From assembly GCF_900292075.1 (NCBI RefSeq), contig NZ_OLMV01000006.1:62001-126000 (forward strand): 64,000 nucleotides of DNA. The letters are read 5' to 3'. The stretch is from Microbacterium timonense (GTDB lineage Bacteria; Actinomycetota; Actinomycetes; Actinomycetales; Microbacteriaceae). The notes under the pieces are model-generated. The model was not told the DNA's origin. It did no database searches and saw only the letters and a list, made by a program, of their open reading frames with translations. Position numbers and translations under genes: made by a program. Below are positions 8,933 through 16,962 of the stretch, in pieces; the first letter of the stretch is position 1; each line of letters starts with the position of its first letter.

Positions 8933-10846
8933 GTGACCCTCGAACCGCTGCCGTTTCCTGACGACTCGACCGCCTGGCCGGCCTTCGCCGCCGACCGCCC
9001 CACGGCGCGCATCCAGTGCGTGCGCGAGATCGATGGCCGCCTGAAGCGCGAGCAGACTCTCTCGACGCGGGAACGGCTGGAGCTGTGGAACGACGCCGAT
9101 ATCGCCCTGTCCGAAGCGCTCAGCGAGGCCTACGTGCTGAGCGAGGCACACCCGGACGCGGCGGTGCGCGAGATCGCCGAGGCGCAGGTGCAGGCCGTCG
9201 AGTCGCTGTCGGCGTCGCGGCTGCTCGATCGGGGGCTGTGGGATGCCTTCGCGCACGCGTCGGCCGAGGGCCTGGACGACGACGAGGCCCGGCTGCTTGC
9301 GCATCTGCTGCGCGACTTCCGACGCGGTGGCGTGGAGCTGGACGACGCCGACCGCGAGCGCGCGCGTCAGCTGGCGGATCGCGACACCGAGCTCTCGCTG
9401 GCGTTCTCGCGCAACATCCGCGATGGTCGCCGCGAGATCACCGTGCCGGTGGAGGGGCTTGCGGGAATGCCGCAGGACTTCATCGACGCACACCCGGCCG
9501 ACGAGAACGGGCGGGTGACGCTGACGACGGACTATCCCGATCTGATGCCCGTCCGCGACTACGCCGTCGACCGAGCGACGCGGATCGCCCTGGTCAGCGC
9601 CTACAACGATCTCGCATGGCCCGACAACGACCCCATCCTGGCAGAGCTGCTCGACGTGCGAGCCGAGCGCGCGCGGCTGCTCGGGTACTCAGACTGGGCC
9701 GATTACGAGACCGAGACCCGCATGATCGGGTCGGGCGCCGAGGTCCCGGTCTTCCTGGAGAGGCTGGATGCCGCATCCCGCGCTGCCGCGGAGTCGGAGT
9801 ACCCGCTCCTGCTGGAGCGTCTGCAACGTGATGTGCCCGAGGCCGACCGGGTGCTCATCGCCGACTTCTGGTATCTGCTGGGGGCGATCAAGCGCGAGCA
9901 GTACGACGTCGATGCGCAGCAGGTGCGCTCGTACTTCCCGTTCGAGAGCGTCACAGCCGGCGTGCTCGAGGTCACCGGCCGGCTGCTGAACGTCGAGTAT
10001 GTGCCCGTGGACGTTCCCGCCTGGCACGAGGACGTCCGGACGTTCGACGTGGTGCGGGCCGGCGACCGCCTCGGGCGCATCCATCTCGACCTGCATCCGC
10101 GTGAGGGCAAGTTCAACCACGCCGCGTGCTTCCCGCTGGCGCCGGGTGTCGCCGGCCGGGTCCTGCCGGAGGCGGCGCTGCTGTGCAACTTCTCGCGCGG
10201 ACTGCTGGAGCACGACGAAGTCGTGACGTTCTTCCACGAGTTCGGCCACCTGGTGCACGACATCCTCGGCGGCCGGCAGCGGTTCGCCCGCTTCAGCGGC
10301 GTGTCGACGGAGTGGGACTTCGTCGAGGCGCCCAGCCAGCTGCTCGAGGAGTGGGCGTGGGATGCCGAAGTGCTCGCCTCGTTCAGCCGCAACGCCGAGG
10401 GCGCGCCCATCCCCGCCGACCTCGTCGCGCGCATGCGCACCGCCGATGCGTTCGGGCGCGCGCTGGAGGTGCGGCGTCAGCTCGGGCACGCCAACGTCTC
10501 GTACCGTCTGCACGTCGACCGCCCGGCGGATCTGCAGGCCGAGACCGAGCGGATCTACTCCGCGACGAGCCCGGTGCAGCCGCTGCCCGGCCTGCACTCG
10601 TACGCCGGCTTCGGGCACCTCACCGGCTACGGCGCGTGCTACTACACGTACCAGTGGAGCCTCGTGATCGCCCGCGACCTGCTGAGCGGCTTCGGCGGGG
10701 GACTGATGGATGCCGAGGCGGCGCACCGCTACCGCACCGAGGTGCTCGAACGGGGCGGTTCGCGCGACGCGAAGGACCTCGTCGAGGCCTTCCTCGGCCG
10801 CCCGTTCACGTTCGACGCCTACCGGGAGTGGCTGGCCGGACGCTGA
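8933..10846 (+). CDS. M3 family metallopeptidase (oligoendopeptidase/thimet type)
   Basis: A 637-residue cytosolic zinc oligopeptidase of family M3. The catalytic HEFGH is at residues 435-439 within FFHEFGHLVHDILGG. The downstream glutamate region EWDFVEAPSQLLEEWAW provides the third zinc ligand, and the substrate-binding Tyr/His stretch is seen in LHSYAGFGHLTGYGACYYTY. Length fits the family. The GTG start at 8933 fits a leaderless promoter and the conserved N-terminus. Expected role: degrading peptides released by proteases. Confidence 0.95.
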   Translation: MTLEPLPFPDDSTAWPAFAADRPTARIQCVREIDGRLKREQTLSTRERLELWNDADIALSEALSEAYVLSEAHPDAAVREIAEAQVQAVESLSASRLLDRGLWDAFAHASAEGLDDDEARLLAHLLRDFRRGGVELDDADRERARQLADRDTELSLAFSRNIRDGRREITVPVEGLAGMPQDFIDAHPADENGRVTLTTDYPDLMPVRDYAVDRATRIALVSAYNDLAWPDNDPILAELLDVRAERARLLGYSDWADYETETRMIGSGAEVPVFLERLDAASRAAAESEYPLLLERLQRDVPEADRVLIADFWYLLGAIKREQYDVDAQQVRSYFPFESVTAGVLEVTGRLLNVEYVPVDVPAWHEDVRTFDVVRAGDRLGRIHLDLHPREGKFNHAACFPLAPGVAGRVLPEAALLCNFSRGLLEHDEVVTFFHEFGHLVHDILGGRQRFARFSGVSTEWDFVEAPSQLLEEWAWDAEVLASFSRNAEGAPIPADLVARMRTADAFGRALEVRRQLGHANVSYRLHVDRPADLQAETERIYSATSPVQPLPGLHSYAGFGHLTGYGACYYTYQWSLVIARDLLSGFGGGLMDAEAAHRYRTEVLERGGSRDAKDLVEAFLGRPFTFDAYREWLAGR

Positions 10847-10964
10847 CGTTTCGTCGGTTCACCCGCGGGAGGTATTGTTCAGCTACCCCCGCGCAGTAGC
10901 CCCTGCGCTCCCCGTGTCGTCGCCGGGAACCCTCGCGACGCGCGACCAGAATCGGAGACCCGAC

Positions 10965-12470
10965 ATGTCCGAGCAGGCCGTGAGCCCCGGAAACCCCGGC
11001 CAGGAAGATCCGTCGCCCTTCGAGGATCTCATCGGAGAGTCCTCGCCGGCCACGGCGACGCCCGATTTCACGACCACCTTCCGCGGCTACGACAAGGAAG
11101 AGGTGCACGCCGCGATCGCGGGCCTCGATGCGCGTGTACGCGCCGCGACCGACGAGGTCACTCAGCTGAAGCAGCAGCAGCGGCGTGCCGGTGCCGCCGT
11201 CGCGCAGAGCCGGGCGAAGGTGGAGCGCCTCGAAGCGGACCTGAAGGCGCTGACCGACCGACGCCAGGCGGAGATCGACGAGGCTGTCGCTGCCCGTGAG
11301 GCGGAGCTGGATGCCGCACTGGCGGCTCGCCAGGACGAGATCGACCGTCTGGAGGCGGCGCTGGCCGAAGCGGAGGACGTCCGTCGGGCAGAAGTCGAAC
11401 GCGTCGCGGTGGAGGCGGCCGCCGAACGCGAGGAAGAGAGCGAGCTCGTCCAGCGTCTGCAGGCCGAGCTGGAGCTTGCCAACGCCAAGATCGCCGATGC
11501 CGAGCAGCGGGTTCAGGCGCTGAGCGACGAGCTCGTCGGCGCGACCACGGAGACGCCCAACCGCCAGCAGTTCGAGGAGGTGCTCCGGGTCGCCGAAGAC
11601 CAGGCGAGCCTGCTCATCCGCAACGCGACGATCCAGGGCGACCGGCTGCTCGAGGCAGCCCGCGAGGAGATCGCGAACCGCCGGACGGCCGCCCAGGCTG
11701 AGGCCGACGACATCGTCTCGCAGGCGCAGCACGAGGCCCAGCAGGTGCGGCTCAAGATCGACACCGAGCTGACCGCCCACCAGGCGCGCATCGAGCGAGA
11801 GGCCGCGCATGCGGCCGAGAAGGTGGCGCAGGCCGAGCGCGAGGCCGCGGCGATCCGCTCCGAGGCCGAGAAGGGCGCGGCGGTGCTGCGTTCGACCGTC
11901 GCCCGTGAGACGGCCCGCGACCGGGCCGAGGCCGAGGAGGCGGTGCGCGAGCTGCGGCTGCGCGCGCTGGAGTTCGAGGCATCCCTCACCCGCCGTCAGG
12001 ACGACGCGCACCAGGAGTTCCTCGTGCTGCACAATCAGGCGGTCGCCCACGCGGAGCGCATCACGCAGGACGCGAACGAGCAGGTCGCCGCGTCGCTCGA
12101 GCACGCCCAGCGCGTGTCGGCGAAGGCGGAGGACTTCGAGCGTCTGATGCGGGCCCAGTCGCAGCAGATCGAGGCCGACGCGCAGCTGCGTGCCCGCGAG
12201 CACCTCGAGCAGGCGCACGTGAAGGCCGAGCGCATCCTGGAGCTCGTCACCACCCACTCGCAGTCCGTGCTGCGCGACGCCGAAGACCGCACGCGTCAGT
12301 TGCGGTGGCAGCAGCACCAGCTCATGAGCTTCATGGCCGAGGTCAAGGAGCTGATCCGGCCCGAGGGCGTCCTCGCCGGGGCGACCGCCGAGACCGACGC
12401 CGACGAGGAGACGGATGCTGCTCCGGAGGTGGACGGAGACCCCGAGGAGTCCGAGCAGCACGACGCCTGA
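10965..12470 (+). CDS. DivIVA/Wag31-like coiled-coil cell-division or polarity protein
   Basis: A 501-residue highly charged Ala/Glu/Arg-rich protein. A short N-terminal motif TTFRGYDKEEVHAAI (about 37-51) matches the DivIVA start, where a GYD followed by EVD-type residues membrane-targets the protein. Residues 55-460 are almost continuous heptad-like coiled coil, and the C-terminal 40 residues are acidic. This is longer than canonical Wag31 (about 260) and resembles filament-forming actinobacterial polarity proteins. ATG 10965 is preferred because the conserved motif begins soon after it and cggaga lies upstream; the open frame further upstream overlaps the peptidase gene and is not conserved-looking. 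Its 3' end runs into the repeat array. Confidence 0.85.
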   Translation: MSEQAVSPGNPGQEDPSPFEDLIGESSPATATPDFTTTFRGYDKEEVHAAIAGLDARVRAATDEVTQLKQQQRRAGAAVAQSRAKVERLEADLKALTDRRQAEIDEAVAAREAELDAALAARQDEIDRLEAALAEAEDVRRAEVERVAVEAAAEREEESELVQRLQAELELANAKIADAEQRVQALSDELVGATTETPNRQQFEEVLRVAEDQASLLIRNATIQGDRLLEAAREEIANRRTAAQAEADDIVSQAQHEAQQVRLKIDTELTAHQARIEREAAHAAEKVAQAEREAAAIRSEAEKGAAVLRSTVARETARDRAEAEEAVRELRLRALEFEASLTRRQDDAHQEFLVLHNQAVAHAERITQDANEQVAASLEHAQRVSAKAEDFERLMRAQSQQIEADAQLRAREHLEQAHVKAERILELVTTHSQSVLRDAEDRTRQLRWQQHQLMSFMAEVKELIRPEGVLAGATAETDADEETDAAPEVDGDPEESEQHDA

Positions 12471-12479
12471 TCGCCTCCC

Positions 12480-13090
12480 GTCGTTGAGCGAGGGAGCGCA
12501 GCGACCGAGTCGAAACGCGGGAGTGATCGGGCTCGGTCGTTGAGCGAGGGAGCGCAGCGACCGAGGCGAAACGCGGGGTTGTGCGGCGACCGGGGGCGTT
12601 TCGTCTCGCTTCGCTCGCTCAACGACCGGGGGTCAACGAGCGAGGGAGCGCAGCGACCGAGTCGAAACGCGGGGGTGTGCGGCGGGGGGCGTTTCGTCTC
12701 GCTTCGCTCGCTCAACGACCGGCGGGGCTGATGGGGCTCGGTCGTTGAGCGAGGGAGCGCAGCGACCGAGACGAAACGCGGGGTGTGCGGCGGGGCGTTT
12801 CGTCTCGCTTCGCTCGCTCAACGACCGGCGGTCAACGAGCGGGGGAGCGCAGCGACCGAGACGAAACGTGGGAGTGATCGGGCTCGGTCGTTGAGCGAGG
12901 GAGCGCCAGCGACCGAGACGAAACGTGGGGTTGCGCGGGGTGTGCGGGGCGTTTCGTCTCGCTTCGCTCGCTCAACGACCGGGGGTCGGGCTGATGGGGT
13001 TCGGTCGTTGAGCGAGGGAGCGCAGCGACCGAGACGAAACGCGGGGTTGTGCGGCGGGGGCGTTTCGTCTCGCTTCGCTCGCTCAACGAG
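12480..13090. repeat. array of about 12 REP-like units in both orientations
   Basis: The 626 bp between the DivIVA-like gene and threonine aldolase are almost entirely repeats. Seven forward units (about 38 bp, starting gtcgttgagcgagggagcgc and ending cgaccgagacgaaacg) begin near 12480, 12537, 12632, 12741, 12831, 12887 and 13003. Five reverse, slightly shorter units (starting cgtttcgtctcgcttcgctc) begin near 12597, 12690, 12796, 12950 and 13061. Neighbouring forward and reverse units can pair as long hairpins. Spacers are GC-rich and also similar (cggggttgtgcggcg). The array lies between two converging genes, so it may terminate both transcripts. It is not a CRISPR: orientations alternate and spacers are related and irregular. 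Confidence 0.9.
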
Positions 13091-13096
13091 CGGGGG

Positions 13097-14176
13097 TCAA
13101 CGAGCGGGGGAGGTCTCCCGGGCGATCGCGGCGATGAAGGCGTCGATGTCGTTCTCGGACGTGTCGAAGCTGCACATCCAGCGGACCTCGTTCTTCGCGG
13201 CATCCCAGTCGTAGAAGCGGAACGACGCACGCAGGCGGTCCGCGACGCCGTCGGGCAGGGTCGCGAAGACGCCGTTGGCCTGCGTCGGCTGCGTGAAGGA
13301 GACGCCCCTGATGGAACCGTCGGCCAGACCCGCTTCGATGCCACGGCGCAGGCGCTGTGCCATCGCGTTCGAGTGCGAGGCGTTCCGCAGCCACAGGTCG
13401 CCCTCCAGCAGCGCCAGCAGCTGCGCCGAGACGAAGCGCATCTTTGACGCGAGCTGCATGTCGAGCTTGCGCAGGAACTTCAGGCCTTGTGAGGCCTCGG
13501 GGTTCAGCACCACGACGGCCTCGCCGAGCATCGCGCCGTTCTTGGTGCCTCCGAAGCTCAGCACATCCACGCCGGCGTCGCGTGTGAACGCCCGGAAGGG
13601 CACGCCCAGCGACGCGGCGGCGTTGGAGATGCGCGACCCGTCCATGTGGACGTTCATGCCCAGACTGTGCGCGTGATCGGCGATCGCGCGGACCTCGTCG
13701 ACCGTGTACAGGGTTCCGAGCTCGGTGGACTGCGTGATCGACACGACGAGCGGCTGTGCCCGGTGCTCGTCGCCCCAGCCCCACGCCTCACGGTCGATGA
13801 GCTCGGGCGTGAGCTTGCCGTCCTCGGTCGGCACGGTCAGCAGCTTGATGCCGGCGACTCGCTCGGGCGCTCCGCCCTCGTCGACGTTGATGTGCGCGGT
13901 CCCGGCCGTGACGACCGCCCCCCAACGCGGGAGCATGGACTGGAGGCCCACGACGTTCGCACCCGTGCCGTTGAACACCGGGTACGCTTCGACGCCCTCG
14001 CCGAAGTGCCGGCCGAAGACGTCCTGCAGACGCTCCGTGTAGACGTCCTCGCCGTACGAGACCTGGTGGCCGTCGTTGGCGGCCGCGATGGCGGCGAGCA
14101 CCTCGGGGTGGATGCCGGAGTAGTTGTCGGAGGCGAAGCCGCGGAGGTTCGGGTCGTGGATCGTGGTCACGAGCAT
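13097..14176 (-). CDS. low-specificity L-threonine aldolase (PLP-dependent)
   Basis: A 359-residue fold-type I PLP enzyme cleaving L-threonine or allo-threonine to glycine and acetaldehyde. Visible: FASDNYSGIHPEV start, His95 in AGTAHINVDEGG stacking on PLP, Asp179 in NVHMDGSRISNAA, and the Schiff-base Lys212 in SFGGTKNGAMLGEA. Start at ATG 14176 fits the family N-terminus. A TAGATT hexamer lies just upstream, and the GTG two codons in (14170) is an alternative leaderless start. The last codons and the TGA stop (ETSPAR) are formed by the edge of the REP-like array, so the repeat supplies the stop codon. It shares strand with the SDR and DUF6421 genes upstream. Confidence 0.94.
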   Translation of the reverse strand: MLVTTIHDPNLRGFASDNYSGIHPEVLAAIAAANDGHQVSYGEDVYTERLQDVFGRHFGEGVEAYPVFNGTGANVVGLQSMLPRWGAVVTAGTAHINVDEGGAPERVAGIKLLTVPTEDGKLTPELIDREAWGWGDEHRAQPLVVSITQSTELGTLYTVDEVRAIADHAHSLGMNVHMDGSRISNAAASLGVPFRAFTRDAGVDVLSFGGTKNGAMLGEAVVVLNPEASQGLKFLRKLDMQLASKMRFVSAQLLALLEGDLWLRNASHSNAMAQRLRRGIEAGLADGSIRGVSFTQPTQANGVFATLPDGVADRLRASFRFYDWDAAKNEVRWMCSFDTSENDIDAFIAAIARETSPAR

Positions 14177-14219
14177 CCAATCTAGTTCGCACGCAACGGA
14201 CCGCCGCCGCGGCGGCGCG

Positions 14220-14933
14220 TCACAGCGAAGGGTCGGTGAGGTCGACGATGGTGTCGTTGAGCTCGGCGGCGTCGGTGAGCCACAGCCCCGCGAAGCGCTG
14301 CGCGAGCGCGTCCTCCAGTCCCGAGAGGCTCTTGACCCGGAAGATGACGGATGCCGCGGCCAGCGGCGCGCCGGAATCCTCAGCGGCCTTCGCGAACCCC
14401 TGTGCCTGTGCGCGCGCCCACGCCTCGCTCGCGGCCTTGACCGCGGCGTAGTTCGCGCCGCCGGCAAGGGGCCGCGCGACCGCCGTGGATGACACGATCG
14501 CGGTGCGGGCCGATGATGAGGCGCGCAGATCGGCGTCGAAGGCACGGCTGACGTGCCGCAGCGCGGTGAGGGAGCGCGCGAGGAACCGGTAGTCCTCATC
14601 GGTCTGGCCGGCGAATCCGCCGCCGCCCCGCCACGCGCCGACGAGGTGGAGCACGCCGTCGACGGCTCCTTCTGCGTCGTGGATGCGTGCGGCCAGCGCG
14701 CCGACGTCTGCCTCGTCCGTCAGATCGCACACCTCGGTGCGCAGGCTCCCCGACGCGCCGGCGTCGATGGGTCCGGCATCCGCGTCGGCGGCATTCAGGA
14801 GCTCCTTGAGCTTGCCGGGATCGTGCCCGACGGCGACCACCCGCGCGCCCGCGCGCCACAGCTCACGCGTCGCCGCGAGTCCGGAGGCGCTGGTCGCTCC
14901 CGCGATGACGACAAGCCTGTCTGCGACGGTCAT
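14220..14933 (-). CDS. SDR-family NAD(P)-dependent oxidoreductase
   Basis: A 237-residue short-chain dehydrogenase. The N-terminal Rossmann glycine motif is GATSASG (12-18), slightly off the usual TGxxxGxG. The catalytic Ser is around Ser149 (AIVSST), with Tyr162 and Lys166 in NYAAVK. Substrate is unknown. It sits between DUF6421 (36 bp upstream) and threonine aldolase (43 bp downstream), all on the minus strand, which suggests one transcription unit. GGAG precedes the ATG. Confidence 0.9.
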   Translation of the reverse strand: MTVADRLVVIAGATSASGLAATRELWRAGARVVAVGHDPGKLKELLNAADADAGPIDAGASGSLRTEVCDLTDEADVGALAARIHDAEGAVDGVLHLVGAWRGGGGFAGQTDEDYRFLARSLTALRHVSRAFDADLRASSSARTAIVSSTAVARPLAGGANYAAVKAASEAWARAQAQGFAKAAEDSGAPLAAASVIFRVKSLSGLEDALAQRFAGLWLTDAAELNDTIVDLTDPSL

Positions 14934-14969
14934 GCTCCTACCCTCGCACGACGAGCGCGCCGGACGGGG

Positions 14970-16403
14970 TCAGGAATCACGTCCCGTGATGCCGGCGGTC
15001 GATTCGATGACCGGCTTCATCTTCTTGTCGAGCGCCTCGAAGAACATCGACAGCGGGAACTCGTCGTCGAGGACGGCGTCGGTGTAGCCCTTGGGCGCAC
15101 CGGCGAGGATCTCGTCCGGCAGACCCCGCGCCCACCGCGAGGCCGGATGAGGCGTGAGCGTGCTCCGTACCAGGTCGTACGCCGCGAGCCAGTGCGCCGT
15201 CTTCGGGCGGTCGATCGAACGCCAGTACAGCTCGTCGATCGCGTCGCCCAGGGCCACCACGGCGGCCGGTACCTCGTCCCAGTCGAACGCGAGCGCGGTG
15301 TCGGTCCAGTGCAGCACGCCACGCTGGTGCAGCCACGCGAACAGCAGCTGGCCCCCGAGTCCGTCGTAGTTGCGCACCCGCGACCCGGTGATCGCGAACC
15401 GGAAGATCCGGTCGAAGAGGACGGCGTACTGCACGAGCCTCGCGTGCTCGAGCATCTCGGCCTCGGCGGCGTCCAGTTGCTCGCCGGCGTCGACGCGCGA
15501 CGTCAGCCGCTTCTCGATCGCGACGCACTCGCGGAAGGCGGTGAGATCGCAGCGCAGCTCCTCGAGCGAGTACAGGAAGTACGGCATCCGCTGCTTGATC
15601 ATGAAGGGGTCGAACGGGAGGTCGCCGCGCATGTGGGTGCGGTCGTGGATGATGTCCCACATCACGAAGGTCTTCTCGGTGAGCTCTTGATCATCGAGCA
15701 TGCGCGCGGCGTCGGCCGGAAGCTCGAGCTTCGTGATCTCGGCCGCCGCGCGCACGACGCGGCGATAGCGCGCGGCCTCGCGGTCCTGGAAGATCGCGCC
15801 CCACGTGAAGGGGGGGATCTCTCGCATCGCCACCGTCTCAGGGAACAGCACCGCGCTGTTGGTGTCGTAGCCCGGCGTGAAATCGATGAACCGCAGCGAC
15901 ACGAACAGCTTGTTGCTGTAGTCGCCGGCTTCGAGTTGCGCGATGAACTCCGGCCAGATCACCTCGACGAGCACCGCCTCCACACGGCGGTCGGGGGAGC
16001 CGTTCTGCGTGTACATGGGGAAGACGACGAGATGACGGATGCCGTCGACCCGGTGCTGCTGCGGCTGGAACGCGACGAGCGAATCGAGGAAGTCCGGGAT
16101 GCCGAACCCTTCGTCCGCCCAGCGCTCGAAGTCGCGGATCGACGCGGAGAGGTAGGCGGCGTCGTGCGGGAAGGCCGGGGAGAGGGCGCGGATGCTCGCC
16201 GTGATCTCCGCGACGCGCGCGCGGGCTTCGGCGTGGGCGGCGGCATCCGGAATCGATCCGTCGTGAACCTGGAGGCTCTGGATCGCGCTCGCCGCGACCT
16301 TGAGACGCGACCAGGCGTCGCTGGTCTCGGCCAGGCGCCCGTCCTCGACGACCTCGGGTTCGCCGACGATCGCCTTCGTGCCGTGAAGGGTGGTGTGAGA
16401 CAT
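14970..16403 (-). CDS. DUF6421 family protein
   Basis: A 477-residue soluble protein that I recognise as the actinobacterial DUF6421 family, of unknown function. Recognisable stretches are SLQVHDGSIPDAAAHAEA, FPMYTQNGSPDRRVEAVLVE and MWDIIHDRTHMRGDLPFDPF. The last is rich in His/Asp and could bind a metal, though that is speculative. ATG 16403 is preferred over the adjacent ATG at 16406 because the GGAGGT then has 5-nt spacing. It is transcribed divergently from an Lrp/AsnC regulator across an operator-like region, and appears to lead an operon with the SDR and threonine aldolase genes. Confidence 0.8.
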   Translation of the reverse strand: MSHTTLHGTKAIVGEPEVVEDGRLAETSDAWSRLKVAASAIQSLQVHDGSIPDAAAHAEARARVAEITASIRALSPAFPHDAAYLSASIRDFERWADEGFGIPDFLDSLVAFQPQQHRVDGIRHLVVFPMYTQNGSPDRRVEAVLVEVIWPEFIAQLEAGDYSNKLFVSLRFIDFTPGYDTNSAVLFPETVAMREIPPFTWGAIFQDREAARYRRVVRAAAEITKLELPADAARMLDDQELTEKTFVMWDIIHDRTHMRGDLPFDPFMIKQRMPYFLYSLEELRCDLTAFRECVAIEKRLTSRVDAGEQLDAAEAEMLEHARLVQYAVLFDRIFRFAITGSRVRNYDGLGGQLLFAWLHQRGVLHWTDTALAFDWDEVPAAVVALGDAIDELYWRSIDRPKTAHWLAAYDLVRSTLTPHPASRWARGLPDEILAGAPKGYTDAVLDDEFPLSMFFEALDKKMKPVIESTAGITGRDS

Positions 16404-16437
16404 CATGAACCTCCGATCTTCGAGTCCTCGGGCTCAG

Positions 16438-16487
16438 ATTCTAGAGAATTTCCCCCACCCGTGTGGGATGGCAGGAAATTTTCCTGC
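16438..16487. promoter_or_regulatory. divergent promoter/operator region for DUF6421 and Lrp/AsnC
   Basis: A perfect 17-bp palindrome, GCAGGAAATTTTCCTGC, at 16471-16487 covers the expected -35 position of the lrp promoter. A matching half-site AATTTCC lies at 16447-16453 and a CCCAC-ccgt-GTGGG stem at 16454-16467. A TAGAAT -10 for the DUF6421 gene lies on the minus strand at 16438-16443. AsnC/Lrp regulators typically bind AT-centred palindromes next to their own gene; this AT-rich patch stands out in 70 percent GC DNA. Autoregulation is inferred. Confidence 0.65.
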
Positions 16488-16494
16488 GCGGCGA

Positions 16495-16500
16495 TAGAGT
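16495..16500 (+). promoter_or_regulatory. -10 element TAGAGT, leaderless geometry
   Basis: TAGAGT ends 6 nt (ggggcc) before the ATG at 16507 of the Lrp/AsnC gene. Confidence 0.6.
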
Positions 16501-16506
16501 GGGGCC

Positions 16507-16962
16507 ATGCCGGCCCTGGATGATGCGATCGACGCGATGATCGTCAGCGAGGTGTCGCGCCATGCGCGTGCGACGCTGTCGGAGCTGTCCGCCGCGGTCG
16601 GCCTGTCGGTCTCGGCGGTGCAGACACGCCTGCGGCGCCTGGAGTCCCGCGGCGTCATCACCGGCTACCGCGCGGTTGTCGACCCGGAGGCGGTCGGCAA
16701 GCCGCTCGCCGCGTTCATCGAGATCACGCCGCTCGACCCCGGGCAGCCCGACAACGCGCCGGAGCTGCTCGAGCACCTCGACGAGATCGAGGCCTGCCAC
16801 TCCATCGCGGGGGACGCGAGTTACATGCTGCTTGTCCGGGTCGCCTCGCCTCGGCGCCTCGAGGCCTTGATCCGCGACATCCGCTCCGCCGCCTCGGTGA
16901 ACACCCGCACCACGGTCGTGCTCCAGACGTTCTACGAGAACCGCCCGGTCCTGCCCGCCTAG
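16507..16962 (+). CDS. Lrp/AsnC family transcriptional regulator
   Basis: A 151-residue regulator. The N-terminal winged helix-turn-helix spans about residues 18-55 (LSELSAAVGLSVSAVQTRLRRLESRGVI broken across helix 2 and recognition helix). The C-terminal RAM/AsnC ligand-binding domain (about 70-145) has the typical GDASYMLLVRV. Normally these sense amino acids and autoregulate. The divergent threonine-aldolase/SDR/DUF6421 unit is the likely target. The stop codon shares a CTAG with the stop of the convergent orphan gene, giving a 4-bp overlap at 16959-16962. Confidence 0.93.
   Translation: MPALDDAIDAMIVSEVSRHARATLSELSAAVGLSVSAVQTRLRRLESRGVITGYRAVVDPEAVGKPLAAFIEITPLDPGQPDNAPELLEHLDEIEACHSIAGDASYMLLVRVASPRRLEALIRDIRSAASVNTRTTVVLQTFYENRPVLPA

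Noticed and set aside
12480..13090. CRISPR array
   Set aside because: Units alternate in orientation, spacers are short, irregular and related to each other, and no cas genes are present.
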